This document shows positions 46,599 to 55,819 of a stretch of 64,000 bases of DNA, piece after piece; positions within the stretch are counted from its first letter, which is position 1; every line of letters starts with the position of its first letter. This DNA is from Oscillospiraceae bacterium. Lineage in GTDB: Bacteria; Bacillota; Clostridia; Oscillospirales; UBA644. Where the stretch lies: NCBI GenBank assembly GCA_902783255.1, contig CACZQB010000058.1:62001-126000 (forward strand). Direction: 5' to 3'. The translations under genes were made by a program, and so were the position numbers. The notes under the pieces are model-generated. The model saw only the letters and a list, made by a program, of their open reading frames with translations. It ran no database searches and had not been told where the DNA came from.

Positions 46599-47624
46599 TT
46601 ATTTTCTCTTAAATACAGAGATACCACCGATAGCGGAAACAGCAGCGAGAGCGTAGAAGAGAACGCTTACGTCAGCAGTCTTCGGGTTGGTGTTGGTTGT
46701 GGTTGTGGGAGCCGGAGTTACAGTTTCGGTAGCAGCCGGTTCTTCAGTTGTAGCAGGTTCTTCTGCAGCGGGTTCTTCTGTAGCAGGTTCTTCTGCAGCG
46801 GGTTCTTCAGCAGCAGGTTCTTCAGCAGCGGGTTCTTCTTCAGCAAGAGCTTCAGCGAAAACGAGCATCGGAGAGTCTGTAGGAGTTTTACCAGCCCAGA
46901 GACATCCTTTACCTACCTGTACATAGTACTGGCCTTCAACGATGTCTGCGCAGGAGAAGAGGTATTCGTCGTCGATAGCGCCGGCAGAGCCGAGACCGTC
47001 AGCGAGAGGAACAGCGATTTCCCAAGTGATTGCAAGACCGTCAACGCCAACAGCAACTTTGATACCGTCGTTTACAGTTGCAGTATCAGCAGCGTCGGGC
47101 ATAGACTGTTCGAATGTGCTTGAGTATGCAGCAGTAGCATCCTGGTTGCCGTTTACGCCAAATCCGAGATGCGGGTCATTGTACATGTCGCCGTCGCCGT
47201 CATCGAGACCGATGTAGATCTGGAGGCAGTCAGTACCAGCAGACCACATAGCGGAAGCGTCAACTTCTGAAGAATATGCATGGTATGTTACAACACCAAT
47301 GTAGAGATATTCTTCATCCCATCTGAAGTAGTAATCTTCAGCAGCGGTGTAACCTGTGCTGTCTTCGAAGGAACCGTCGGTCGGATGGATATGTCCGCCT
47401 TCAGTACCCCATTCAAGACGGCCGGCACCGGTGGTGTGCATAAATTTTTCGCCCCAGAAGGAACTTTCAAGAACACCGTCAAGAACGGGAGCCTTTGTTG
47501 CCTTCGGAACTTTTACGAGTTCGGGTACGAGTTCGTCTGTGCCCTGCCATACTTCTGCGAAAGCAGGAACAACACAGCAGATCATCATTGCAACAGTAAT
47601 AACTGCAGCTAAGATTTTTTTCAT
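46599..47624 (-). CDS. Secreted CBM9-like carbohydrate-binding protein with EEPAA repeats and NPKTAD tail
   Basis: A protein of about 341 residues. A signal peptide ends in VVPAFAE. One CBM9/DOMON-like beta-sandwich follows (about residues 35–260), recognised by APVLDGVLESSFWGEKF, RWDEEYLYIGVVTY and an Asp/Gly-rich calcium-type loop. A spacer of about seven EEPAA/EEPATT repeats comes next. The tail begins NPKTADVSV, then a hydrophobic helix, then KRK. It appears to be a surface-exposed sugar-binding protein anchored by its C-terminus. The ATG at 47624 is favoured over a GTG at 47636 because AAGGAG overlaps the latter. It has its own promoter and a strong terminator. Confidence 0.82.
   Translation of the reverse strand: MKKILAAVITVAMMICCVVPAFAEVWQGTDELVPELVKVPKATKAPVLDGVLESSFWGEKFMHTTGAGRLEWGTEGGHIHPTDGSFEDSTGYTAAEDYYFRWDEEYLYIGVVTYHAYSSEVDASAMWSAGTDCLQIYIGLDDGDGDMYNDPHLGFGVNGNQDATAAYSSTFEQSMPDAADTATVNDGIKVAVGVDGLAITWEIAVPLADGLGSAGAIDDEYLFSCADIVEGQYYVQVGKGCLWAGKTPTDSPMLVFAEALAEEEPAAEEPAAEEPAAEEPATEEPAAEEPATTEEPAATETVTPAPTTTTNTNPKTADVSVLFYALAAVSAIGGISVFKRK
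46732..46846. repeat. Tandem 15-nt repeat encoding EEPAA units
   Basis: The unit GCAGCGGGTTCTTCT (with A/T variants such as GTAGCAGGTTCTTCT) is repeated about seven times inside the CBM9-like gene. Such repeats can change copy number by slippage and vary the length of the wall spacer. Confidence 0.85.
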
Positions 47625-47674
47625 AAGGTTTTTCACTCCTTTTAGTATTTAAAGAGTTTTACTCTTCATTGAAT

Positions 47675-47703
47675 ATTCTACACTAAAAACTCATTTTTGT
47701 CAA
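47675..47703 (-). promoter_or_regulatory. SigA-type promoter of the CBM9-like gene
   Basis: Minus-strand TTGACA (47703–47698), 17-nt spacer, TAGAAT (47680–47675). Confidence 0.82.
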
Positions 47704-47986
47704 GATGTAAAAAACGACAAATATACACAAAAAATAGATATTAAAAAACCCAAAATTTGTTTCAATTATACAAATTTTGGCTGATTTCAGTCAATTGTGA
47801 TCGTTTTTAAAGTAAAATTCTTCAATTTCGGCGTTATATTGCCCTTTAATTTGCAATTATTTATTTTCATCAGTCGAAACATATTTCATTTATTGTCGTC
47901 TAAAGGTTTGCGACATTATTTGTAATTCATATGAGTCTGTTGTATGCTGTTTTTCAAGTCTTTAAAATTATTATTAAAAAAAGACT
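47704..47986. other. AT-rich divergent intergenic region
   Basis: No gene is seen here. It holds a free-standing palindrome at 47750–47780 (CCAAAATTTG / CAAATTTTGG, perfect 10-bp arms, 11-nt centre) and a second inverted repeat at 47954–47991 (TTCAAGTCTTT / AAAGACTTGAA) that reaches into the PBP promoter -35 box. The rest is AT-rich without visible structure. Confidence 0.6.
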
Positions 47987-48015
47987 TGAAAAATTACGAA
48001 AAATGAGTTATAATA
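47987..48015 (+). promoter_or_regulatory. SigA-type promoter of the PBP1A gene
   Basis: TTGAAA (47987–47992), 17-nt spacer, TATAAT (48010–48015). The -35 box overlaps the right arm of an inverted repeat. Confidence 0.83.
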
Positions 48016-48078
48016 TAAAATGTATATATTTGTATTCTCGTCAGAAATCATTTTCATGTTATTTGGGATAGGAAAATA

Positions 48079-51000
48079 ATGAGAAACATACGAAAACACA
48101 ACGGCGATTCCGACTCGAATATTTTTTCGCGAATGGTTGATGCTTTCCGCTCCTTAAAAAATGGGTCAAAAGCCAACTTGTCCGATAAAGAAAAAACAGC
48201 TTCCGCCGACGAAACGATCGAGTCCTCGGATGTACATAATAATACAGAAGAAGTTTCACTTTCAGACACTTCTTCTGATACCGCTTCTTCTGATTTTTCC
48301 TCTGATCCGTCAATATACGAAGAGTTCAGTGATGTATTTGACACAAACGATGATTCTGAATACGATAATCACGTCAATGATTTTAATTCCGATTACTCTT
48401 CATATAATGATTACAGTGATGAATTTTCGCGTGATCATTATGCAAAAACAAATGAAGAAACTGTTTCTGCCAACGATGATCCGGATCTTTCAGACTATTA
48501 CAGCGATTATATCGTAGACGGTCTTTCCGACGATGCCTCTGACAATAATGATGTTTATACGGACAATCCTTCCGAATCTTCCGAGGCGGCTTTTTCGGCT
48601 ATCGATCCCGATATCGATCATGTCTCATCAGATCGGTCCGACCCTTCCGATAACAGCGATTCTTTTGATAAACGAACCGATACCGATTCCAATTCTTATA
48701 CTGCTGCGTTTGTCGGACCCCGCGCCGCAAGGCGCATGCGCATACAGGAAATGGAAGCAGCGGAACAAAACAACAGAGAGTTGACGTCTGAACAGAATAA
48801 AGAACAGAATAAAAAAGAAATAAAAGCAGAACAAAACAAAGCAGAATCAAAAACAGAAAACGTCACGATTGCTTCCACTTCAGAAACAAGTGAAGAAAAA
48901 CCTCCCGTTGCTGCCGAAAAAAAGAAATCAAAAAAGAAGGGCGGGGTTGAAGTAGTTGAAGACGACCGTCCTCTTTGGGAGAAAAATCCTGAAAAATACA
49001 GAAAAAAGAAACCGTTCTTCATCCGTCTGCTTGGCGGAATATGGTCTTTCATCTTTTTCTGGATACTCACAGGCGCTGTTTTCGGCGTCATCGGCGTCGG
49101 TCTGGGCGTAACTCTTGTATATTCCTTTACCGACCCTGAACTCGATATCAAGCTTGCAAGCCTTGATATAGACTACACTTCTCAGATACTCGCTACGGAT
49201 TCTTCCGGCGCTATCGTTGTTTATGAGGAGTTGTACAGCACGGCAAACCGCGTCTGGGTTTCCATAAACGATATGCCTAAGGAACTGCTTGATGCGACCG
49301 TTGCTATAGAGGATAAACGTTTTTACGAACACAAGGGTGTTGACCTTGTTACTACGATAAGAGCTACCATTTCTTATGTTATCGACAGACTTATGGGACG
49401 TTCTGAGATAGGCGCGGGCGGTTCCACACTTACCCAGCAGCTTATAAAGGTTATTACTCAGGATAATGCCGTAAAAGGAACTGCCGGTCTCCAAAGAAAA
49501 GCCAAGGAGATTTTGCGCGCATTTTATATTGAAAGAAAATACAGCAAAGATCAGATCCTCGAATATTATCTTAATACTGTAAACTTCGGCTACCAGTATG
49601 AAGGAATATATACTGCCGCAAAATCATATTTCGGCAAAGAACCAAAGGATCTTACTCTTGCCGAATGTGCAACAATCGTTGCCGTAACAAACTGGCCTTC
49701 GTATTACAATCCTTATGAGAGCATGGAGAATAACCGTCAGAGACGTTTCCATATATTATATGAAATGCTCGACCAAGGTAAAATCACTCGTGAGGAGTAT
49801 GAAAGAGCCCGTAATCAGGAAATCGTTCTTGTCGGCAAAAACTCTTCTTCAGGTTCGTCGTCTCGTGTTCAGTCTTACTTTACGGACCTTGTTTTTGAGT
49901 GGCTTATAAATGAGCTCATGGTCCAGAAGGGCTATACCCGCTCTTATGCTATCAATTATATATATACATCCGGTCTTCGTATCTACACGACCGTAGATCC
50001 CGATATCCAGCGATTTTGCGAAGAATACTTTTCAAACGAAGAAAACTTCTATACAAACCATGAAGATTATCTCGCTTCACTTGAATCCGAGGACCCGAAA
50101 CAGGAAGTCGCATTCCTGCTTGAGGATCCGAAAACGGGGAATGTGATAGCTATAATCGGCGGTCGCGGTGAAAAGAAAGAATCTCTCGGTCTTAACCGTG
50201 TTACGATGTCTCAGCGTCAGCCCGGATCTTCCATAAAGCCGCTTACGGTTTACGGTCAGGCTATTGAGAGAAATCTTATCACTGCTGCCACGGCGGTAGA
50301 CGATGCTCCGATCAAAATCAACATCGACCCCAAAACAAAATACGAAAACTACAACAGCTTTGATATCTCATCTTCATATGACCTTTCATCACTCGTTTAT
50401 ACTTCTTATTCCGGATGGCCGCTTAACTACGACAGAAAATACAGAGGACTTGTTGACGTTAAAATAGCCCTCTCAAATTCGTACAACGCTCCGTCTGCCC
50501 GCGTTCTCAATCTTGTCGGTATAGAAGAAAGCTTTAATTTTGCAAAAAACATGCTCGGACTGTCAAGCCTTGTTCCGGCTGATAAAAATGAAGCGCCTCT
50601 CAGTGTCGGTTCTTTGACATACGGCGTTACGGTCCAGGAAATGGTTTCGGCGTATACCGTATTCGCAAATGCCGGTATTTATTCCGCATCAAGATGTGTG
50701 ACCCGTGTTGAAACATACAACGGTAAAATAATTCTTGAAAACGATGTCGACCGTTCAATAGTCTTTACGCCGCAGACCGCTTATCTTATTACGGATATTC
50801 TTCAGCGTGCCGTTACTGTCGGTACAAGTGCTGTCGCAAATCTTTACAATTCCGATGAGGGTGTCTTTATAGATACTGCCGGAAAATCAGGAACTACTAC
50901 GTCGTTCAACGACCGTTGGTTTATCGGATATACCCCGTATTATATCGCCGGGATCTGGTGGGGCTACGATAAGAATACGTACGGTACTACTGAAAATACC

Positions 51001-51747
51001 GAGCATATACGCATGTGGCACGAAGTTATGAAATATGTTCACCAGAGCAAAGGTATAAACGAAGCTGCTTTTGCTGTTCCAGACGGTATTGTGACTGCGT
51101 CATACTGCTCTGTCAGCGGAAAACTTGCAGGTCCGTACTGCTCGTCAGACCCGTCAGGCTCGTCAACAGTCAAAACCGGCAAATTCAAAAGCGGAACTCA
51201 ACCGACCGAAACATGTGATGTCCACCACCAGCTCTATGTTTGCACAGAGTCAGGTCAGATTGCGTGCGAGGCTTGTCCGAACGCAAAGCTTGCCACTTTC
51301 AGGGATATTATGCGAAGCTACCCTTATACATATATCAGAACAGGCGATTCCGAATATATCTGTCCGCCTTTATCCAGCAATCAGATTCTTTACAACAGCC
51401 AGACTTTGCCTGTTTACTCGTATATGGTTCCCGAAGGCGAATATCCCACATTGTCAAACAACTCTAAGTCAAAATACAAAAACTGCATATGCTCAGTTCA
51501 CGGATATCAGGGCGCTCATTATTATATGTATAAGTTCTCTTCCGGCGATACGGACGAAGAACTGTATGAAAATGTCTCTGCGCCTGAAAATATTCCCACT
51601 CCGAAAGAATTGGAGAAAATCCAGCAGCATCAGACAGATGTTGAGCTTTCGCGTCAGATTTACAACATCACCGGCGGTTCGGTAATTATTGAAGGAACAG
51701 ACCTTTCAGAGCTTTTCCCCGATCTTTATCCCGCGCCGGTCGGATAA
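48079..51747 (+). CDS. Class A penicillin-binding protein with long acidic N-terminal extension
   Basis: A bifunctional peptidoglycan synthase of 1222 residues. Residues 1–310 are a cytoplasmic, low-complexity Ser/Asp/Asn/Glu-rich region ending in a Lys/Glu-rich stretch. One membrane helix lies at about 318–350. The GT51 transglycosylase follows with the catalytic Glu E411 in EDKRFYEHKG. The transpeptidase has S717-x-x-K720 (PGSSIKPL), SYN at 801–803 and KSG at 936–938 (variant of KTG). A C-terminal region of about 200 residues is Cys-rich (YCSVSGKLAGPYC, VCTESGQIACEAC). Class A PBPs are usually 700–900 residues, so the N-terminal extension is exceptional. It leads a long same-strand run of genes. 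Confidence 0.94.
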   Translation: MRNIRKHNGDSDSNIFSRMVDAFRSLKNGSKANLSDKEKTASADETIESSDVHNNTEEVSLSDTSSDTASSDFSSDPSIYEEFSDVFDTNDDSEYDNHVNDFNSDYSSYNDYSDEFSRDHYAKTNEETVSANDDPDLSDYYSDYIVDGLSDDASDNNDVYTDNPSESSEAAFSAIDPDIDHVSSDRSDPSDNSDSFDKRTDTDSNSYTAAFVGPRAARRMRIQEMEAAEQNNRELTSEQNKEQNKKEIKAEQNKAESKTENVTIASTSETSEEKPPVAAEKKKSKKKGGVEVVEDDRPLWEKNPEKYRKKKPFFIRLLGGIWSFIFFWILTGAVFGVIGVGLGVTLVYSFTDPELDIKLASLDIDYTSQILATDSSGAIVVYEELYSTANRVWVSINDMPKELLDATVAIEDKRFYEHKGVDLVTTIRATISYVIDRLMGRSEIGAGGSTLTQQLIKVITQDNAVKGTAGLQRKAKEILRAFYIERKYSKDQILEYYLNTVNFGYQYEGIYTAAKSYFGKEPKDLTLAECATIVAVTNWPSYYNPYESMENNRQRRFHILYEMLDQGKITREEYERARNQEIVLVGKNSSSGSSSRVQSYFTDLVFEWLINELMVQKGYTRSYAINYIYTSGLRIYTTVDPDIQRFCEEYFSNEENFYTNHEDYLASLESEDPKQEVAFLLEDPKTGNVIAIIGGRGEKKESLGLNRVTMSQRQPGSSIKPLTVYGQAIERNLITAATAVDDAPIKINIDPKTKYENYNSFDISSSYDLSSLVYTSYSGWPLNYDRKYRGLVDVKIALSNSYNAPSARVLNLVGIEESFNFAKNMLGLSSLVPADKNEAPLSVGSLTYGVTVQEMVSAYTVFANAGIYSASRCVTRVETYNGKIILENDVDRSIVFTPQTAYLITDILQRAVTVGTSAVANLYNSDEGVFIDTAGKSGTTTSFNDRWFIGYTPYYIAGIWWGYDKNTYGTTENTEHIRMWHEVMKYVHQSKGINEAAFAVPDGIVTASYCSVSGKLAGPYCSSDPSGSSTVKTGKFKSGTQPTETCDVHHQLYVCTESGQIACEACPNAKLATFRDIMRSYPYTYIRTGDSEYICPPLSSNQILYNSQTLPVYSYMVPEGEYPTLSNNSKSKYKNCICSVHGYQGAHYYMYKFSSGDTDEELYENVSAPENIPTPKELEKIQQHQTDVELSRQIYNITGGSVIIEGTDLSELFPDLYPAPVG

Positions 51748-51779
51748 ACTAAATAATAAATATACAAGGGAGAATACAA

Positions 51780-53150
51780 ATGGCAGAAGATCTTGATATG
51801 TTCAATGAGGACTACAACCACAGCTATTCCGAAGAAAAAAATTATATAGCGCCTACAGACCCTCTTGTTCAGCAAAAACTTGAATGGTTCCAGGACCAGA
51901 AACTCGGATTTATGATGCACTGGGGCCCTTACAGCGAATGGGGCTTCATAGAATCATGGGCTCTTCCCGATGAAGATACTTCCTGGGTCAAATTCGATTA
52001 CGGACCTTTCGCTTCAAGAGAAGAATTCAAAAAAGCATATGTCGACCTCAATAAAACATTCAATCCCGTATGGTTTGAGCCTGACAAATGGGCTCAGATA
52101 GCCGAAAGAAACTGCTTCAAATATCTTCTTTTCACAACTAAACATCACGACGGCTTCTGTATGTGGGATACGGCATATTCCGATTATAAAATCACCGCTC
52201 CTGACTGTCCTTTCCATACAAACAAAAATGCAGATATCTGCAAAAATCTTTTCGAAGCATTCAGAAACCACGGCATGGGTATCGCTGCATATTTTTCGAA
52301 AGCCGACTGGCATACTCCGTATTATTGGGCGCCCGGTATGGAACACAGCGCATGGACGAGCAGAAACCCGACATACGATACTGAAGAATATCCGTGGCTT
52401 TGGGAACAGTTCGTTCAGTTTACCGAAAACCAGATTCTCGAGCTTATGACAAAATACGGTAAAATAGACTCGCTTTGGCTTGATGCGGGACAGGTCAGAC
52501 CCGACAACCCGAGATGCAAGCAGGATATCCGTCTTTCTGAGATAGTTGCGAAGGCAAGAAAATATCAGCCCGGTCTGCTTGTTGCAGACAGAACGGTAGG
52601 AGGGGAAAACGAAAATTACGTAACACCCGAACAGACTGTTCCCGCAAAACCGCTCTGTGTTCCCTGGGAAAGCTGTGTGACTCTCGGCGGTTCTTTTGCG
52701 TTCAACTATGATGATGAATACAAATCTCCCCGCACGCTTGTCAGACTTCTTGCGGATATAGTCGCAAAAGGCGGTAACCTCGCATTGAATATTGCGCCGA
52801 GACCGGACGGTAAGCTTCCCACAAAGGGCGTAAAAGCGCTTGACGGCTTCGGAGCATGGCTTCGCAAAAACGGAGAAGCAATATTCAATACTCGTGTTTG
52901 CGTTCCTTACAGAACGGGAAAATATGCATATACTCAGAATTTAAAAACAAACACATATTATGCTGTTTATCTCGCAGATGAAAACGAAAAACCGAAAGAA
53001 TTCGAGATACCGTTCAATAAACGTGTAGGCAGGATCACATTCAACGGCGCAGATGTTCCTTTTACGCATGAAAATAACAGGATCTCCTTCAAAGTTCCCT
53101 TCGACTATCCTGAAGAGGAAGCATACGTGTTTACAATGAAGGGCGAATGA
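51780..53150 (+). CDS. GH29 alpha-L-fucosidase
   Basis: Releases L-fucose from fucosylated glycans. The 456-residue protein begins its barrel with LGFMMHWGPYSEWGF, has FTTKHHDGFCMWDT (substrate-binding His-His) and the nucleophile Asp in IDSLWLDAGQV. The C-terminal beta domain is short. It has no signal peptide and should act on imported oligosaccharides. It lies 32 nt after the PBP gene with no terminator, and its stop overlaps a LamG surface protein start. Together with fucI it implies use of L-fucose, probably from mucin or other host or plant glycans. Confidence 0.93.
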   Translation: MAEDLDMFNEDYNHSYSEEKNYIAPTDPLVQQKLEWFQDQKLGFMMHWGPYSEWGFIESWALPDEDTSWVKFDYGPFASREEFKKAYVDLNKTFNPVWFEPDKWAQIAERNCFKYLLFTTKHHDGFCMWDTAYSDYKITAPDCPFHTNKNADICKNLFEAFRNHGMGIAAYFSKADWHTPYYWAPGMEHSAWTSRNPTYDTEEYPWLWEQFVQFTENQILELMTKYGKIDSLWLDAGQVRPDNPRCKQDIRLSEIVAKARKYQPGLLVADRTVGGENENYVTPEQTVPAKPLCVPWESCVTLGGSFAFNYDDEYKSPRTLVRLLADIVAKGGNLALNIAPRPDGKLPTKGVKALDGFGAWLRKNGEAIFNTRVCVPYRTGKYAYTQNLKTNTYYAVYLADENEKPKEFEIPFNKRVGRITFNGADVPFTHENNRISFKVPFDYPEEEAYVFTMKGE

Positions 53151-55786
53151 CAGCCTTTTTCGGAGTGTTTAAATTGAAAAACAACATTTCAAAATTCTTT
53201 TGTATTTTACTGATTATTGTGATCGCGGCATCAAACTTTTCATTCCTGATGCCTGCTTTTGCCGCCGTTGCATTGTATCAGGCGGGATATACGTTTGATG
53301 ATATTTCCAATCTCAAATGGGATCTTGGCGGCAAATATCCTCTTATAGAACGCGATTTCAGCCCATTTGAGCCACTGGACGGTAAAACTGGATATGCTGT
53401 CAGTTCATATTTTTCTCTCGATCAGTCTATGTTTTCAAAAATATCTGAACTGACGCTCGGCTTTTGGGTCAATTTCTCGGAATTTGACTCGGATTTCGAT
53501 ACACGCTTGTTTTATGTCGGCAACGGTAACGAAACATATGCTTATCTCTCGTTTGATTATTCGTCATACGATAAAACTGTTTCCGCAGTGCTGTTTGACG
53601 GACGTTATCGCGAATCACTTAATGCTGATATTTCAAATGAAATCGCATTAAGCGGATGGCATCATATTGTTTTCACTTTTGACGCTATTGGTAATACAAA
53701 TAAAATGACGTTTTATCTTGACGGTTTTTCGCGCTCATTTAAAACGACTGATGCGGTTATTGATAACCTGACCACAAACGTTATTTTCTTTACGGACTTT
53801 GTAATTGACGATTTATATATTTCCAATAATGCGCTTTCAGCGGATAATGTTCTGAAACTGAATGTTATGGATCTGAGGGATTTCTTTATTTCCATGGGCG
53901 TTGAATTGCCGGAAGTTATTCCTGAAGAACCCGAAGGTCCCACAGATCAGACTGAAGAACCCACGCCACAAAATCCCGAAAACCCTGATGATCCTACCCA
54001 GCCTCCTGAGGAGGAACCGCCGGAAGAGGGGGGATGGAAACCTCCCGAAAATCTTGACAGGATCAAGTTTTCATGGCTTGCTTATACTTTTGATTCCACA
54101 TTTGATATTTCACGCGACCTGAATAAAACAACTTCAGCGATAATAAATGAGTTTGCCGTAACAAAAGTATCCACAACCAATTTCAACGGATCTTTTGCAT
54201 ACGGACTGACAAAAAGAAACAACGCAACCCCAAACCAGTATCTGAGGCTGAATCCCGGACTGCTTTATCAGGCTGATGCATTTACATTTTGTGCCTGGGT
54301 ATACAGAATTGCCGATAAAAACGATCCGTTTTATGCTTATTCACAAGTAAAACTCCTCGATTTTTCAGGCTATGGCAAGTTTGAGTATTCTCCCTTCAAA
54401 ACGTCCGAAATACCGCCTGAAATATATCAGACTCTTGTTCCTGCAGAGACAGATGATGAACTTTTGCCCGAAGGAACACAAGTTCTTCCTCAGACATCAA
54501 CGGATGTCGAACAGGAACCGCTCAAAATAGATTTTACCGATGCTCCGGTTCTTGAATTTGCCGCAGATTCCGCTTTTCCTACATCAAACCGGCTTTCAAA
54601 ATCAGGAATCAACAATGTTAACGGCAAATGGGTCCATTATGCCGTTTCTTACAGCCAGACAGGTGAAGTAAAAATATATGTGAACGGCACTCTTACAGAT
54701 ACACTGCATACTGGATATCCGTTTTCCGCTTTACAGATAACAGATTTCAAAATACTCTCCGGGTCAGAAATATTTGATACAAGCAAATTTATAATTGACG
54801 AGATTTACCTTGCATCCCGTGTCGTTGATGCTTCAGATATCAGAAAAATCAGAACATACGGCATAAAACGCTTCACAACTGAAGTGCTGCCCGACCCGTC
54901 TCCCGAAACTTCTCCCGCATCTCCCGCAACCCCGTCTGAAAATACCGATTTGAGACCGGATGATACCGATAATCTTGAAGACTCCTACACCGAAAAAGGC
55001 GAAATCACCGATTTTGTCGGCACTACATTCGATGATACATCGTTGATCGGTAAAGATTTGAATAATTCCGTTATCGCCGTAATCAGAAACGCTAGCCTCT
55101 CTCAGGGTATAAAGAACTACGGTCTTACTCTGGACGGTATAAATTCTTATATCAGATATCCTATCGGTATACTTGACAATGCTGATGAATTAACTCTCAG
55201 CGTAGCTTATAATTGGGCAGGAAACACATCTTCCGTCAATCAAAAACTTGTGTATTTCGCCAGAAAAGCGAATTCTATTTCAAGACCTTCCGCTTACATG
55301 CTTATAGATATGGGCAACGGATCTGACGGCTTGTCATTCGAAATATCTGACGGCAGCGCAAAAACAACGCTTAAATCCACAACCACATTAACAAATGAGT
55401 GGGTAAGAGTAACTGTGACAATCAAAGACGGCACTGCGCGGCTTTATATCAATGGAGCGCTTGTCGATCATGCCTCAACATCTATTTCACCGGCGTCCGT
55501 TTCTCCGAACTTCAACTATATCGGTAAAAGCGGTATAAAAGGCGAGCCATTGTTCAAAGGTGTTGTTGACGATATCTATATCTCGCCGACAGCTCTGACT
55601 GCTCAGGAGATACAGGCATTTGAAGAACATGGTATTGAACCGTATGTTCCCACCGAAAATGCTGTAGAAAAAAATGAAGAGGAAAATGATATCTGGGATA
55701 CGATTATCAACGGCGTTGTTATTGCAACGGGCGTTCTTATTTTAATAATCGTTATTGTCATCATAGTCACCATTTTTAAAAAATAA
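53147..55786 (+). CDS. Surface protein with three LamG-like domains and C-terminal membrane anchor
   Basis: An 879-residue secreted protein. After a signal peptide (to about residue 39) come three LamG/concanavalin-like domains at about 45–245, 305–575 and 620–825. Each begins with a related sequence (YTFDDISNLKWDL, YTFDSTFDISRDL, TTFDDTSLIGKDL), so they arose by internal duplication. Pro/Glu/Asp-rich linkers join them, and a membrane helix (about 850–877) ends in FKK. It probably binds glycans at the cell surface. The ATG at 53147 overlaps the fucosidase stop (ATGA). A TTG at 53174 with GGAG upstream gives a more typical signal peptide and may be the real start. Confidence 0.85.
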   Translation: MTAFFGVFKLKNNISKFFCILLIIVIAASNFSFLMPAFAAVALYQAGYTFDDISNLKWDLGGKYPLIERDFSPFEPLDGKTGYAVSSYFSLDQSMFSKISELTLGFWVNFSEFDSDFDTRLFYVGNGNETYAYLSFDYSSYDKTVSAVLFDGRYRESLNADISNEIALSGWHHIVFTFDAIGNTNKMTFYLDGFSRSFKTTDAVIDNLTTNVIFFTDFVIDDLYISNNALSADNVLKLNVMDLRDFFISMGVELPEVIPEEPEGPTDQTEEPTPQNPENPDDPTQPPEEEPPEEGGWKPPENLDRIKFSWLAYTFDSTFDISRDLNKTTSAIINEFAVTKVSTTNFNGSFAYGLTKRNNATPNQYLRLNPGLLYQADAFTFCAWVYRIADKNDPFYAYSQVKLLDFSGYGKFEYSPFKTSEIPPEIYQTLVPAETDDELLPEGTQVLPQTSTDVEQEPLKIDFTDAPVLEFAADSAFPTSNRLSKSGINNVNGKWVHYAVSYSQTGEVKIYVNGTLTDTLHTGYPFSALQITDFKILSGSEIFDTSKFIIDEIYLASRVVDASDIRKIRTYGIKRFTTEVLPDPSPETSPASPATPSENTDLRPDDTDNLEDSYTEKGEITDFVGTTFDDTSLIGKDLNNSVIAVIRNASLSQGIKNYGLTLDGINSYIRYPIGILDNADELTLSVAYNWAGNTSSVNQKLVYFARKANSISRPSAYMLIDMGNGSDGLSFEISDGSAKTTLKSTTTLTNEWVRVTVTIKDGTARLYINGALVDHASTSISPASVSPNFNYIGKSGIKGEPLFKGVVDDIYISPTALTAQEIQAFEEHGIEPYVPTENAVEKNEEENDIWDTIINGVVIATGVLILIIVIVIIVTIFKK

Positions 55787-55819
55787 AGATTAATTCCATA
55801 TATTAAGGAGAAAACCGTT

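Noticed and set aside
46732..46846. Short regular repeats considered as a CRISPR array
   Set aside because: The units are 15 nt, directly adjacent without spacers, and translate in frame as EEPAA.
46687..46926. Plus-strand frame encoding AGSSAAGSS-like repeats
   Set aside because: It is the antisense of the EEPAA repeat of the CBM9-like gene, not a separate gene.
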